A stretch of 64,000 nucleotides of DNA from an uncultured Flavobacteriaceae bacterium (GCA_947488435.1 CANKZG010000007.1:1-64000); one strand, 5' to 3'; positions 47,841 to 57,333 are shown, counted from the stretch's first letter. Notes: generated from the letters alone by a model not told the origin. Numbers and translations: made by a program.

Positions 47841-48231
47841 TTCTATATGCATAATTGATGATGATCCTATAACCGTTTTTGGGATAAAGAAAATATTAAG
47901 TACTGTTGTTGATTGTAAAAATATCAATACGTTTAAAAACGGAAAACTTGCTATAGAAGGAATTCAGCATACACTCGATGCGCATGAAGAAATTCCAGAC
48001 ATCATTTTTCTAGATATTAATATGCCAATTATGGATGGCTGGGAGTTTTTAGATGCCTTTATCAAACTATCTATTGATAAAATCGTAAAGATTAATATTA
48101 TAACCTCTTCTATCGATCCATTTGACATGCACAAATCGGAAATTTTTAGACAAAAGACGAAACATGCAATATCTTTTAGAAATAAACCAATAAGTAAAAA
48201 AGAAATTCAAGAAATAACCATAGCCGCATAG
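47827..48231 (+). CDS. Single-domain response regulator (receiver only)
   Basis: A 134-residue receiver domain with the acidic pocket CIIDDDPITVFGI (Asp 11-13), phosphoacceptor Asp 63 in IIFLDINMPIMDGWEFLD, Thr/Ser in ITSSIDPFD and Lys in FRNKPISKKEI. No output domain is attached, so it probably relays phosphate or binds a partner protein. It overlaps the kinase gene by 14 bases, implying translational coupling. Confidence 0.93.
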   Translation: MRQINSICIIDDDPITVFGIKKILSTVVDCKNINTFKNGKLAIEGIQHTLDAHEEIPDIIFLDINMPIMDGWEFLDAFIKLSIDKIVKINIITSSIDPFDMHKSEIFRQKTKHAISFRNKPISKKEIQEITIAA

Positions 48232-48358
48232 TCTCTATCGCTTTATTTAGTTATTTTTGTATCGAATTTTTTGTGCAATCTTACCTTTAAGTGTTTTTGT
48301 TTAAAGTGGATTTTGTGTTTCAAATTTCATTTGTCTTACCATCTAATTTTCAAGATCA

Positions 48359-50104
48359 ATGAGATCTACGCTACTTGGTGTTATTTGTCTTTTACTATGG
48401 GGATGTGAAAAACCCAAAGAAGATAAAATTGCTGACTTCCAAACTCATTTTGAAATGTCTAAAGGGTTAGAGACCCCTACCTATGAAGAGACTATAGATT
48501 TTTACATCAGTTTAGCTAGAGAATTCCCTGAAATCAATATTCAAACTATTGGAAGTACAGATAGTGGTTTCCCACTGCACATTGTAACCTTTAACCCCGA
48601 AGGAGATTTTAATTTTCAGAAAATTGGGGAGGAGAAAACAGTGATTCTAATAAACAATGGTATTCATCCTGGCGAAAGTGATGGCATCGATGCTACTATG
48701 CTATTGTATAGAGATTTGGCTACCGAAAAAATAAACCCCCCAAAATCAACCATCCTTGTTACTATTCCAATTTATAACATTGGTGGAGCTTTAAACCGAA
48801 ATTCAACCTCTAGAGTTAATCAAAATGGTCCAAAGTCGTATGGATTTAGAGGAAACGCTAAAAATTATGACCTCAACAGAGATTTTATTAAATCTGACAC
48901 TCAAAATGCAAGAACTTTTGCTTCAATATTTCATCTTGTAAAACCTGATGTTTTTATAGATAATCATGTAAGCAATGGTGCAGATTATCAATACACGCTA
49001 ACCCATCTTTTTACACAACACAATAAACTTGGTGGAAAAATAGGTGATTTTTTACATCAGCATATGATGCCTTCTTTAGAAGCCTCCTTAGCGGCATCAG
49101 ATTGGGATATTACACCTTATGTTAATGTATTTAATAGCGTTCCTGAAAATGGATTTTCTCAGTTCATGGATTATCCAAGATATTCTACAGGTTATACAAC
49201 CCTGTGGAATACTTTGGGAATGATGGTTGAGACGCACATGCTTAAGCCCTACAAACAAAGGGTAGAAGGAACATATGCATTAATGCATAGTTTGATTAAT
49301 TTTACAGAAACCAACACGAAACAAATAAAGGAAATACGCAGCGCTGCCTTTGAAGCTGTTTTACAGCAGGACTCCTATCCCGTTTCCTGGCAAATTGATA
49401 CAACAAAGACCTCAACGCTCCAATTTAAAGGCTATGAGGCAGATACACTTATTAGTGAAGTTACTGGTTTCCCCAGATTGAAGTATGACATTAATAGACC
49501 TTTTACTAAAGCCGTTACCTACCAAAATTATTTTACACCAGCGGATTCCGTAGCTATACCAGAAGGCTATTTAATCGGGAAAGAATGGTCAAAAGTCATT
49601 GATTTGTTAGACTTAAACAATATTTCGTATCAAACACTCGAAAAAGATACGCTCGTAGAAGTTGAAAGTTATAGCATTGATAATTTCCAAACCAGAAATA
49701 CTGCCTATGAAGGGCATTATCTGCATTATAATACGAAAGTAACGTCAACAAAAAAAGCTATCCCTTTTAAGGCAGGTGATTATTGGGTTCCAACAGCTCA
49801 GGAAGGCATTCGTTATTTAATCGAAACCCTGGAACCAATGGCTACAGATTCTTTTTTTAATTGGAATTTCTTCGACACCGTATTGCAACAAAAAGAAGGA
49901 TTTTCTCCATATGTTTTTGAGGATATTGCATTAGAAATTCTACAAAAAAATCAACAATTAAGAGATACTTTTCTCGCTAAAAAAAGGAAAGATTCTGCTT
50001 TCGCTTCTAGCTGGTATGGACAATTGGATTGGGTTTATAAAAATTCAGTGTACTACGAACCCGCATATATGCAATACCCTATCTATAGAAAGCTAAAAGA
50101 ATAA
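48359..50104 (+). CDS. M14-family zinc carboxypeptidase, lipoprotein
   Basis: A 581-residue lipoprotein (lipobox LLWGC, Cys 16) with an M14 metallopeptidase domain. The zinc site is seen in NNGIHPGESDGID (His 103, Glu 106) and the third ligand in FIDNHVSNGADYQYTLTH. MMVETHMLKPYKQRVEGT supplies the likely catalytic Glu. The C-terminal 250 residues are additional and of unknown role. It would act at the outer membrane or surface to remove C-terminal residues from peptides. Confidence 0.9.
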   Translation: MRSTLLGVICLLLWGCEKPKEDKIADFQTHFEMSKGLETPTYEETIDFYISLAREFPEINIQTIGSTDSGFPLHIVTFNPEGDFNFQKIGEEKTVILINNGIHPGESDGIDATMLLYRDLATEKINPPKSTILVTIPIYNIGGALNRNSTSRVNQNGPKSYGFRGNAKNYDLNRDFIKSDTQNARTFASIFHLVKPDVFIDNHVSNGADYQYTLTHLFTQHNKLGGKIGDFLHQHMMPSLEASLAASDWDITPYVNVFNSVPENGFSQFMDYPRYSTGYTTLWNTLGMMVETHMLKPYKQRVEGTYALMHSLINFTETNTKQIKEIRSAAFEAVLQQDSYPVSWQIDTTKTSTLQFKGYEADTLISEVTGFPRLKYDINRPFTKAVTYQNYFTPADSVAIPEGYLIGKEWSKVIDLLDLNNISYQTLEKDTLVEVESYSIDNFQTRNTAYEGHYLHYNTKVTSTKKAIPFKAGDYWVPTAQEGIRYLIETLEPMATDSFFNWNFFDTVLQQKEGFSPYVFEDIALEILQKNQQLRDTFLAKKRKDSAFASSWYGQLDWVYKNSVYYEPAYMQYPIYRKLKE

Positions 50105-50109
50105 CAGCA

Positions 50110-50697
50110 CTAATCTTCGAAAAGAACTTTAATATTTGTGTACGAATTCTCTAGTGCTTTTTTTATTTTTTTAGGACCTTTCCATTTTACGCGCTCAATA
50201 CCTTCATTTTTCTGACCAACTAATTTACCATTATAGCTTGTGCGCATAGCAAACCATTCTACCTGTTTAAGTTTATGAATACCATTTCTTTTAAAAACAT
50301 GATAGGTTGTCTTTAAAAAGTTTTCAATATGCAGATCCTTAACTCCCGTTTCTTCTTCAACTTCACGAACAGCAGCATCTTCAATAGTTTCTCCTTTATC
50401 GACTTTTCCTTTGGGTAAATCCCATTTATCATTTCTGTAAATAAATAACACTTTCCCTTTTTCATTGGTAACCACCCCTCCGGCAGCCATAACTAATGGA
50501 ATAAGCGCTGTAAATTTTTTGAGAATTTCTTCCTGGTTGGGATGATAAATATAAGCCTCAGTCAGTTTGTTTTTTGATAAGGCCGTGATGGCTTCATTAA
50601 CCGCCTCTGCGTTTAGTAAGAAATAATTTTCTTTTGTTATTTGAGATAACTTATTTGTTAAAATCAGGGGTGATTCATTAACAAAAACTTTATACAT
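50110..50697 (-). CDS. NUDIX hydrolase
   Basis: A 195-residue protein with a complete Nudix box GKVDKGETIEDAAVREVEEETGV (the core is VDKGETIEDAAVREVEEETG) after an N-terminal extension of about 75 residues. It would hydrolyse a nucleoside diphosphate derivative; the substrate is unknown. The start at 50697 (MYKVFVNESPLIL) matches the family better than the ATG at 50706 or the TTG at 50718. A -7 element (TATCTTTG, minus, 50723-50716) would make the TTG impossible. It is divergent from pyrE. Confidence 0.88.
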   Translation of the reverse strand: MYKVFVNESPLILTNKLSQITKENYFLLNAEAVNEAITALSKNKLTEAYIYHPNQEEILKKFTALIPLVMAAGGVVTNEKGKVLFIYRNDKWDLPKGKVDKGETIEDAAVREVEEETGVKDLHIENFLKTTYHVFKRNGIHKLKQVEWFAMRTSYNGKLVGQKNEGIERVKWKGPKKIKKALENSYTNIKVLFED

Positions 50698-50723
50698 TTG
50701 CGACATGGTTTTAAACAAAGATA
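50693..50723. promoter_or_regulatory. Interlocked divergent -7 elements of pyrE and the NUDIX gene
   Basis: TACATTTG (50693-50700, plus) precedes the pyrE ATG (50705) by 4 bases, and TATCTTTG (50723-50716, minus) precedes the NUDIX start region. Both match TAnnTTTG. The two point at each other across 31 bases, so the transcripts would overlap at their 5' ends and the pyrE message would be nearly leaderless. Neither has a well-spaced TTTG at -33. Confidence 0.45.
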
Positions 50724-51346
50724 CCGCTAAAAAAACAGCTGCACTTCTTTTACAAATTAATGCAATTAAGTTGAAACCAGAAAATCCTTTTACATGGGCT
50801 TCTGGATGGAAATCTCCTATTTATTGTGACAATAGGGTACTGTTGTCATACCCCGAAATTAGAAATTATATTCGTGAAAAAATGGGACAACAAGTAGAAA
50901 TTTTATATTCGAAGCCTGATGTCATTGCAGGGGTAGCTACCGGTGCCATAGGTATTGGTATGTTAGTTGCTGACTATTTAGGACTTCCTTTTGTTTATGT
51001 GCGCCCAGAACCCAAATCGCACGGTAGAAAAAACCAAATTGAAGGCCATCTAGAACCAAATCAAAAAGTAGTCGTTATTGAAGATTTAATAAGTACGGGT
51101 AAAAGCAGCCTTAATGCTGTTCAAGCCTTGGAAGCATCAGGAGCTGACATCCAAGGAATGCTTGCTATTTTTACCTATGGTTTTGATGTTGCAACTACGA
51201 ACTTTAAAAATAAAAGTATTGAATTGCACACCTTAAGCGATTATGCGCATTTAATACAACAAGCTTCCGAAACAAAATATATAAAAGAAGAACAATTAAA
51301 CACCTTGTTGGAATGGAAAAGTAATCCTTCAACTTGGCAATCCTAA
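50705..51346 (+). CDS. pyrE: Orotate phosphoribosyltransferase
   Basis: PyrE makes orotidine monophosphate in pyrimidine synthesis. The 213-residue product has FTWASGWKSPIYCDNR, IAGVATGAIGIGMLVAD, FVYVRPEPKSHGRKNQIEG with the essential Lys pair, and the PRPP loop VVVIEDLISTGKSS. It is followed after 4 bases by an SRPBCC gene. Confidence 0.97.
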   Translation: MVLNKDTAKKTAALLLQINAIKLKPENPFTWASGWKSPIYCDNRVLLSYPEIRNYIREKMGQQVEILYSKPDVIAGVATGAIGIGMLVADYLGLPFVYVRPEPKSHGRKNQIEGHLEPNQKVVVIEDLISTGKSSLNAVQALEASGADIQGMLAIFTYGFDVATTNFKNKSIELHTLSDYAHLIQQASETKYIKEEQLNTLLEWKSNPSTWQS

Positions 51347-51350
51347 AATT

Positions 51351-51743
51351 ATGCATGTAGAAACACCCGTACAAAAAGTCAACAAAAGCCAACAAGAAGT
51401 TTTCGAATTCTTGCATGATGTCAAGAATTTCAAAAGTTTAATGCCTGATACCATAAGCAAGTTTGAAGTGCTAAGCGAGGACAAATTTCTTTTTGCACTA
51501 AAAGGAATGCCAGAGATTGTTTTGAAAAGAAAAGAAGCCTATCCGCACGAAAAAATTGTACTTGGTGCTGCAAGCGACAAACTACCTTTTACACTAACTG
51601 GAACCATAAGATCTATTGGAGCATCTGAAAGTGAAGTGGTATTAAGTTTTGAAGGGGAATTTAACGCCATGATGGCCATGATGATAAAAACTCCTATCAC
51701 TAATTTCATGGGCACTTTATCCGAAAATTTAGGGAAACTCTAA
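51351..51743 (+). CDS. SRPBCC (START-like) domain protein
   Basis: A 130-residue protein with the helix-grip SRPBCC fold: VNKSQQEVFEFLHDVKNFKSLMPDTISKF at the start is typical of the first strand-helix pair (the core is FEFLHDVKNFKSLMPD). It ends with an amphipathic helix. The ligand is unknown. It is 4 bases downstream of pyrE and probably cotranscribed, and its stop overlaps the birA stop on the other strand by 4 bases. Confidence 0.83.
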   Translation: MHVETPVQKVNKSQQEVFEFLHDVKNFKSLMPDTISKFEVLSEDKFLFALKGMPEIVLKRKEAYPHEKIVLGAASDKLPFTLTGTIRSIGASESEVVLSFEGEFNAMMAMMIKTPITNFMGTLSENLGKL

Positions 51744-52477
51744 TAAAGTAATTCGATTTCTTTTAAGTCAAAAGCTCTTAATTCATTGTCTTCTAGAGCC
51801 ACTATAAGTTTTCCGGAACGATCAACTTTGCGAATAAATCCCATAAATAAATTTTGGTCCTTATCCCTAAAAGTAGATGGTTTGTCTTTTCTAAATAATG
51901 TAGTTACATAGTTTTTATACATTGCATCTATTGATAAAGGATCTAGTTGGAGAAAAGTATTTTTTAGTTCCTCAATTAACGTATTTAACAAATCGTCCAG
52001 ATCAATAGATTTTCCTAAAATGAGCTTTAAGGAAGTTGCTCTTGGCAATTTCTCAAAACTTGTTTGATTGACATTTAAGCCAATACCAATAATTGATGTG
52101 TCAATATAGGATCCAACCAAGACATTTTCTATGAGAATTCCACATATTTTTTGTTTAGCTGACAGAATGTCGTTTGGCCATTTAACGCTTAAATTTGGCA
52201 CATTATATTTTTTTAACACGCGGTAAATTGCCATGGAAACATAGATACTTAAAAGAAATTGATCTGATGCCGGTAGCTTATTCATCTTTTTTAACACACT
52301 GAATGTTAAATTTTTACCCTCATCTGAAGCCCAAGAAGTACCGCGTTGACCTCTTCCTTTTCGTTGTTTTTTTGTTACCACCACTGTGAAGTCATCAAGT
52401 GTTCTAGAAAGCATCAGGTCTTTCAAATAAACGTTTGTAGAATCCGTGGCATCAAGTTTGACTATATGTGAATGCAT
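51740..52477 (-). CDS. birA: Biotin--[acetyl-CoA-carboxylase] ligase
   Basis: BirA attaches biotin to carboxylases. The 245-residue enzyme has the adenylate loop RKGRGQRGTSWASDEGKNL (about residues 39-57), VKWPNDIL, and GIGLNVNQT. It lacks an N-terminal helix-turn-helix domain, so it is an enzyme only and not a biotin-operon repressor. It is convergent with the SRPBCC gene and divergent from rsfS. Confidence 0.95.
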   Translation of the reverse strand: MHSHIVKLDATDSTNVYLKDLMLSRTLDDFTVVVTKKQRKGRGQRGTSWASDEGKNLTFSVLKKMNKLPASDQFLLSIYVSMAIYRVLKKYNVPNLSVKWPNDILSAKQKICGILIENVLVGSYIDTSIIGIGLNVNQTSFEKLPRATSLKLILGKSIDLDDLLNTLIEELKNTFLQLDPLSIDAMYKNYVTTLFRKDKPSTFRDKDQNLFMGFIRKVDRSGKLIVALEDNELRAFDLKEIELLY

Positions 52478-52563
52478 AGCTTTGTATAGAAGTGCAATCT
52501 TATGTTAAAAATAGTAGTCAAAAAAACAAAAAAACAATAAATTTGTAAAACTAAAATTTTTGA

Positions 52564-52941
52564 ATGCAGAATAGGAAAACTAGTGCAGATGAATTAATTG
52601 CTTTAATTTTACAAGGAATAGAAGAAGTTAAGGGTCAAGATATAAATTTATTGGATCTTAGAGAAATTGAAAATACAGTTTGTGACTACTTTATAATTTG
52701 TAATGGTACTTCTAATACGCAAGTAAATGCGATCGTAAATTCAATCCAAAAAACAGTTAGCAAAACAAGCAAAGACAAACCATGGCACATTGAAGGTTCT
52801 GAAAACGCAGAATGGGTTTTAATGGACTATGTAAATGTAGTGGTGCATGTTTTTCAAAAACATGTACGAGAGTTCTATGATATAGAAGGTCTTTGGGGTG
52901 ATGCAAAAGTTACCTTGGTAGAAAGTAGTTTTAATTCGTAA
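52564..52941 (+). CDS. rsfS: Ribosome silencing factor RsfS
   Basis: RsfS binds L14 on the large subunit and blocks joining of the small subunit in starvation. The 125-residue product has IEEVKGQDINLLDLREIENTVCDYFIICNG (the core is LREIENTVCDYFIICNG) and WVLMDYVNVVVHVFQKHVREFYDIEGLWGDA near the end. TAAATTTG at 52538-52545 is a candidate -7 element. It precedes ftsH by 9 bases and is likely cotranscribed. Confidence 0.94.
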   Translation: MQNRKTSADELIALILQGIEEVKGQDINLLDLREIENTVCDYFIICNGTSNTQVNAIVNSIQKTVSKTSKDKPWHIEGSENAEWVLMDYVNVVVHVFQKHVREFYDIEGLWGDAKVTLVESSFNS

Positions 52942-52950
52942 AAAAGAACA

Positions 52951-54939
52951 ATGGCAAAAGACAATAATCAAAGTCCCAAAAAACCAAGATTTAGCTCTTG
53001 GTGGATCTATGGCTTGGTTGCAATAGGGTTACTAGGGTTTCAATTTTTTGGTAGTGGTAATTTTTCCAATACCAAGAAAACAACGACTTCTGAGTTGCAA
53101 GAGTATTTAAGAAATGGGGATATTGAAAAAATTCTTATTATCACCAATACACGTCAAGCAAAGGTTTTTTTAACCGAAGAAGCAAAGCAAAAAGATGTGC
53201 ATAAAGATGTCTCTGATAAATCTTTTGCACTTACTGCTAGTATTACTCCGCAATATAATCTAGACTATGGAGATCTTCAAAATTTCGAAAACGAAATAAA
53301 GAACATTAAAAAAGAGAATAACTTAGACACCATTGTAGATTATGATACAGAGTCTAATGTTTTAGGAGATTTACTATTAACACTACTCCCCTTTGTACTG
53401 ATTATTGGCATTTGGATTTATTTAATGCGACGAATGTCCGGCGGTGCTGGAGGTGGTGCTGGAGGTCAGATTTTCAATATTGGAAAATCTAAAGCTAAAC
53501 TCTTCGACGAAAAGACAGACACACGAACTTCCTTTAAAGATGTTGCCGGTCTTGAAGGCGCTAAAGAAGAAGTTGAAGAAATTGTTGAATTTCTTAAAAA
53601 TCCGGACAAATACACCTCCTTAGGAGGAAAAATACCTAAAGGAGCATTATTGGTAGGACCTCCAGGAACAGGTAAAACACTCTTAGCAAAGGCTGTAGCT
53701 GGAGAGGCTAAAGTACCTTTCTTTTCACTGTCAGGTTCAGATTTTGTTGAAATGTTTGTTGGTGTAGGAGCATCTCGAGTTAGGGATCTTTTTAAACAAG
53801 CAAAAGACAAATCCCCAGCGATTATTTTTATAGATGAAATTGATGCTATAGGACGAGCACGTGGTAAAAACAATTTTACGGGATCTAATGATGAACGTGA
53901 AAATACGCTTAATCAGTTGCTTACCGAGATGGATGGTTTTGGCACCAATACAAATGTTATTGTGTTAGCTGCAACAAACCGGGCAGATGTGCTTGACAAA
54001 GCGTTAATGCGTGCTGGTAGATTTGACAGACAGATTTATGTGGATTTACCAGACATTCGGGAACGAAAAGAGATTTTTGAAGTCCATTTACGCCCCATCA
54101 AAACGGCGGAAACCTTAGATATGGAATTTTTGGCTAAGCAAACTCCTGGTTTTTCAGGTGCTGATATCGCTAATGTTTGTAACGAAGCTGCACTAATTGC
54201 AGCACGAAAAGAAAAAAAGGCCGTTACCAAACAAGACTTTTTGGATGCAGTAGATCGTATAGTAGGTGGATTGGAAAAGAAAAATAAAATTATCACTCCA
54301 GGAGAGAAAAAGACCATTGCATTTCACGAGGCCGGACATGCTACAGTTAGTTGGATGCTAGAACACGCTGCTCCTTTAGTTAAAGTTACTATAGTTCCTA
54401 GAGGCCAATCTTTAGGTGCTGCATGGTACTTACCTGAAGAACGCCTTATTGTTAGACCAGAACAAATGAAAGATGAAATGTGCGCAGCATTAGGAGGTAG
54501 AGCTGCAGAAAAAGTTATGTTTGATCAAATTTCAACAGGAGCTTTAAGTGATTTAGAAAAGGTGACAAAACAAGCACGAGCAATGGTAACTGTTTATGGA
54601 CTTAATGATGAAATTGGCAACTTAACGTATTATGATTCTTCAGGTCAGAACGATTATGGTTTTTCCAAACCTTATAGTGAGGATACCGCTCAGAAAATTG
54701 ATTTCGAGATTTCGAAAATCATTGAAGAGCAATATGAACGTGCGATAGCACTTCTAGAAAAAAATAAAGACAAGCTAACCGCCTTAGCGGATCGTTTGTT
54801 AGAAAAAGAAGTTATCTTTAAGGACGATTTAGAGAAAATCTTTGGAGAACGCCCTTTTAAGAAAGAGGCAGAAGAAGAAACTAAAGCTGAAGAACCCTCA
54901 AATAACGAAGAGGTAAAGGCATCAGAGGAAGAAAAATAA
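52951..54939 (+). CDS. ftsH: ATP-dependent zinc metalloprotease FtsH
   Basis: FtsH extracts and degrades membrane and soluble proteins. The 662-residue protein has two membrane segments (about residues 17-34 and 140-160), a periplasmic domain between, the AAA domain with Walker A GPPGTGKT (236-243), Walker B IIFIDE (291-296) and the second region of homology, and the zinc protease HEAGH (459-463). The Glu/Lys-rich tail is typical of Bacteroidota FtsH. Its position before cdsA and psd fits its known role in phospholipid homeostasis. Confidence 0.98.
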   Translation: MAKDNNQSPKKPRFSSWWIYGLVAIGLLGFQFFGSGNFSNTKKTTTSELQEYLRNGDIEKILIITNTRQAKVFLTEEAKQKDVHKDVSDKSFALTASITPQYNLDYGDLQNFENEIKNIKKENNLDTIVDYDTESNVLGDLLLTLLPFVLIIGIWIYLMRRMSGGAGGGAGGQIFNIGKSKAKLFDEKTDTRTSFKDVAGLEGAKEEVEEIVEFLKNPDKYTSLGGKIPKGALLVGPPGTGKTLLAKAVAGEAKVPFFSLSGSDFVEMFVGVGASRVRDLFKQAKDKSPAIIFIDEIDAIGRARGKNNFTGSNDERENTLNQLLTEMDGFGTNTNVIVLAATNRADVLDKALMRAGRFDRQIYVDLPDIRERKEIFEVHLRPIKTAETLDMEFLAKQTPGFSGADIANVCNEAALIAARKEKKAVTKQDFLDAVDRIVGGLEKKNKIITPGEKKTIAFHEAGHATVSWMLEHAAPLVKVTIVPRGQSLGAAWYLPEERLIVRPEQMKDEMCAALGGRAAEKVMFDQISTGALSDLEKVTKQARAMVTVYGLNDEIGNLTYYDSSGQNDYGFSKPYSEDTAQKIDFEISKIIEEQYERAIALLEKNKDKLTALADRLLEKEVIFKDDLEKIFGERPFKKEAEEETKAEEPSNNEEVKASEEEK

Positions 54940-54950
54940 AAATATCACAG

Positions 54951-54976
54951 AAACTTAAATGACGGCATTTAAGTTT
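54951..54976 (+). terminator. Hairpin between ftsH and the LUD gene
   Basis: AAACTTAAATG (54951-54961), loop ACGG, CATTTAAGTTT (54966-54976) is a perfect 11-bp stem followed by a short T-run. It begins 12 bases after the ftsH stop and ends 11 bases before the next ATG, so it could attenuate the downstream lipid genes. Confidence 0.65.
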
Positions 54977-54987
54977 TAGCATATGCA

Positions 54988-55599
54988 ATGAATCTATTTG
55001 GGAAACTGTTTGGTGGAGGTAAGAAGAAAGTTTCTAAAGAAACAGTAGAAACCAGAGGAATGCATATGCCAGATCTCAATATCCCAATTGACGAAAAATT
55101 CACCATTAATTTCAAAAGAAATGGGGGTAAATTTTTATACTGTGATTCTAATGAGGAAGTTTCAAGGGTTCTGGCCAACATAATATCCGAGAATAACTGG
55201 GAAGACCATTCTTTTTTATGCCTGGACCATCGTTTGGTGCAAAAATTCTCGCAAGAAAACATCTCGTTTGTTAGTGATGTAAAGCAAAGTGAAGTGTTCT
55301 TTACGACCTGTGAGCATCTAATTGCCCAGAATGGATCGATCCTTGTATGCGCTATCCAGCTGCAGGATCTTAAGTTGCATGAATTACCAGATAATTTTAT
55401 CGTATTCTCTACCACAAGCCAATTGGTAGAGTCAATTGGAGAAGGTTTAAAAAGTATTAAAAAGAAATATAAGGAGAGTATCCCAGGTAGTATTACCACT
55501 ATCAAACATTTTAGATTAAAAACACAAGCCAAGGACGATTTTCTTTCCTACGGTAGTAGCGCAAAAAATTTATATCTTATACTACTGGAAGATTTATAA
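54988..55599 (+). CDS. LUD-domain protein
   Basis: A 203-residue protein of the LUD (lactate-utilisation, LutB/LutC-like) superfamily, recognised from the segment EVFFTTCEHLIAQNGSILVC and the later NFIVFSTTSQLVESI. The N-terminus (MNLFGKLFGGGKKK) is basic and not part of the domain. No lutA or lutB is nearby and no iron-sulfur motif is visible, so lactate oxidation is unlikely; function is unknown. It starts after the ftsH hairpin and ends 1 base before cdsA. Confidence 0.8.
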   Translation: MNLFGKLFGGGKKKVSKETVETRGMHMPDLNIPIDEKFTINFKRNGGKFLYCDSNEEVSRVLANIISENNWEDHSFLCLDHRLVQKFSQENISFVSDVKQSEVFFTTCEHLIAQNGSILVCAIQLQDLKLHELPDNFIVFSTTSQLVESIGEGLKSIKKKYKESIPGSITTIKHFRLKTQAKDDFLSYGSSAKNLYLILLEDL

Positions 55600-55600
55600 C

Positions 55601-56404
55601 ATGCGAGAACTTTTTAGGCGATTAATTACTGGAGCCATTTATGTTGTTTTACTGCTCTCAGCTATTTTTTTAAGCTCAGATGCTTTTGATTTTTTATTTA
55701 TGGTTTTTGGGTTAGCTTGTTTGTATGAATACAAACGAATGGTTCGACTTAAAGGCTATTATATTTTCATTGCTTATTTAGCATTATGGTGGGCCTATAT
55801 CTATCTCATTCAAGACAGAGCGCTCATCGTCATTTTAATGTTCTTAACCGTAACTGTCAATCTTGCTTTATTAGTTTATCTATTTTCAAAAAAAGAAAAA
55901 AACTTTACCACAATACAAAAGTTTGTAATTGGTCTTTTTTATCTAGGTGGCGGATGTATTTTTTTAACCATGATCCCATACAAAGAAGATAGCTTTGCCA
56001 AATTTCTAATCATGGGTATCTTTGTATTAATTTGGGTTAACGATTCCTTTGCATATCTAGTAGGAAAGAGTGTTGGACGCACTAAATTATATCCTGCGGT
56101 TTCTCCTAAAAAAACCATTGAAGGTGCATTAGGAGGTTTCCTATTTGCATTAATTGCTGCTTATTTCCTTGCTGCTTATGAAACCAATATCAGCAGAATG
56201 CAATGGATGATTCTGGCAGCCATAATTGTAATAACTGGAAGTTTGGGAGATTTAATTGAATCTAAATTCAAAAGAGCTGCTGGAGTAAAAGATAGTGGTG
56301 CCGTTTTACCAGGTCATGGTGGAATGTTAGATCGTTTAGATAGTCTCGTTTTTGCTGCTCCATTTGCATACCTAACCCTAAATATTTTTTCCTATGTTTC
56401 ATAG
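55601..56404 (+). CDS. cdsA: Phosphatidate cytidylyltransferase
   Basis: CdsA makes CDP-diacylglycerol, the precursor of phospholipids. The 267-residue membrane protein has about eight membrane segments and the family signature near the C-terminus, KDSGAVLPGHGGMLDRLDS, preceded by SPKKTIEGALGGF and GSLGDLIESKFKR. It overlaps psd by 11 bases, giving a directly coupled lipid pair. Confidence 0.95.
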   Translation: MRELFRRLITGAIYVVLLLSAIFLSSDAFDFLFMVFGLACLYEYKRMVRLKGYYIFIAYLALWWAYIYLIQDRALIVILMFLTVTVNLALLVYLFSKKEKNFTTIQKFVIGLFYLGGGCIFLTMIPYKEDSFAKFLIMGIFVLIWVNDSFAYLVGKSVGRTKLYPAVSPKKTIEGALGGFLFALIAAYFLAAYETNISRMQWMILAAIIVITGSLGDLIESKFKRAAGVKDSGAVLPGHGGMLDRLDSLVFAAPFAYLTLNIFSYVS

Positions 56405-57062
56405 AGAAGGACAAAAAATTATTTTGATTACCTTTTTCTTAGTATCTGGCGCTATTTTAATTGCTAACTTTTTTGTAGAATTACAATGGTTGCGTTTGGC
56501 GATTCAGATAACCGCTTTACTTATTTTGATTCTTATTCTTCAGTTCTTTAGAAATCCAAAACGCATTGCAGTTCGAAACTTTGATGAAATTTTGGCTCCT
56601 GTAGATGGAAAAGTGGTTGTAATTGAAGAAGTTGAGGAAAAAGAATATTTCAAAGGGAAACGTAAACAAGTATCTATTTTTATGTCCCCAGTAAATGTGC
56701 ATGTAACACGCTATGCGGCAAGCGGAACCATTAAGTATTCAAAGTATCACCCCGGAAAATATTTGGTAGCTTGGCACCCTAAATCCAGTGAAGAAAATGA
56801 GCGTACCTCTGTGGTAATAAATACTCCAAAATTCGGTGACATTCTATACCGGCAAATTGCCGGAGCCATGGCTAGAAGAATTGTTAATTATGCCGAAGAG
56901 GGAGAAAGTGTCCAACAAGGAGATGATGCTGGATTTATCAAGTTTGGATCTAGAGTAGATTTGTTTTTACCTTTAGATTGTGCCATAACGGTTAAATTAG
57001 ATCAAAAAGTTATTGGTGCTAAAACTTGTATCGCTGCCTTCGTAGAAAAAGATGAGCGCTAA
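56394..57062 (+). CDS. psd: Phosphatidylserine decarboxylase proenzyme
   Basis: Psd turns phosphatidylserine into phosphatidylethanolamine. The 222-residue short-type proenzyme has two N-terminal hydrophobic segments (about residues 9-29 and 35-52), the conserved FMSPVNVHVTRYAASG, and the self-cleavage site FGSRVDLFLP, with cleavage expected before Ser 186 to form the pyruvoyl group. It overlaps cdsA and the acyl-CoA-binding gene by 11 bases on each side. Confidence 0.95.
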   Translation: MFHREGQKIILITFFLVSGAILIANFFVELQWLRLAIQITALLILILILQFFRNPKRIAVRNFDEILAPVDGKVVVIEEVEEKEYFKGKRKQVSIFMSPVNVHVTRYAASGTIKYSKYHPGKYLVAWHPKSSEENERTSVVINTPKFGDILYRQIAGAMARRIVNYAEEGESVQQGDDAGFIKFGSRVDLFLPLDCAITVKLDQKVIGAKTCIAAFVEKDER

Positions 57063-57321
57063 AAAGAAACTACATAGAGATTTTGACGATGCGGTAACCT
57101 TTGTAAATAATTACATGGAACCTTTGCCAGCTGATCTTCTCTTAAAACTATACGCCTATTATAAAATCGCAAATAAAAACTTCAATAACCCTGGGAGTAA
57201 AACACCGCTCATTAATGCATTTAAGGCGAATGCACTTATTCAAGCACAACATCTAGATCGAAATCAAGCTATGAAAAGTTATATTGATTTGGTTAAAAAA
57301 GAGATAAAAGACAAAAAATAA
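57052..57321 (+). CDS. Acyl-CoA-binding protein (ACBP)
   Basis: An 89-residue four-helix acyl-CoA-binding protein. The family pattern is present: FDDAVTFVNNYMEPLPADLLLKLYAYYKIANKN (the core is LLLKLYAYYKIANKN), then INAFKANALIQAQHLDRNQAMKSYIDLVKK. It would buffer and shuttle long-chain acyl-CoA. It overlaps psd by 11 bases, consistent with a phospholipid function. Confidence 0.9.
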   Translation: MSAKKKLHRDFDDAVTFVNNYMEPLPADLLLKLYAYYKIANKNFNNPGSKTPLINAFKANALIQAQHLDRNQAMKSYIDLVKKEIKDKK

Positions 57322-57333
57322 AATATCGCCGAA

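Noticed and set aside
54988-55599. Lactate utilisation operon (lutABC)
   Set aside because: Only a LUD-like protein is present; no lutA, lutB, permease or iron-sulfur motif lies nearby.
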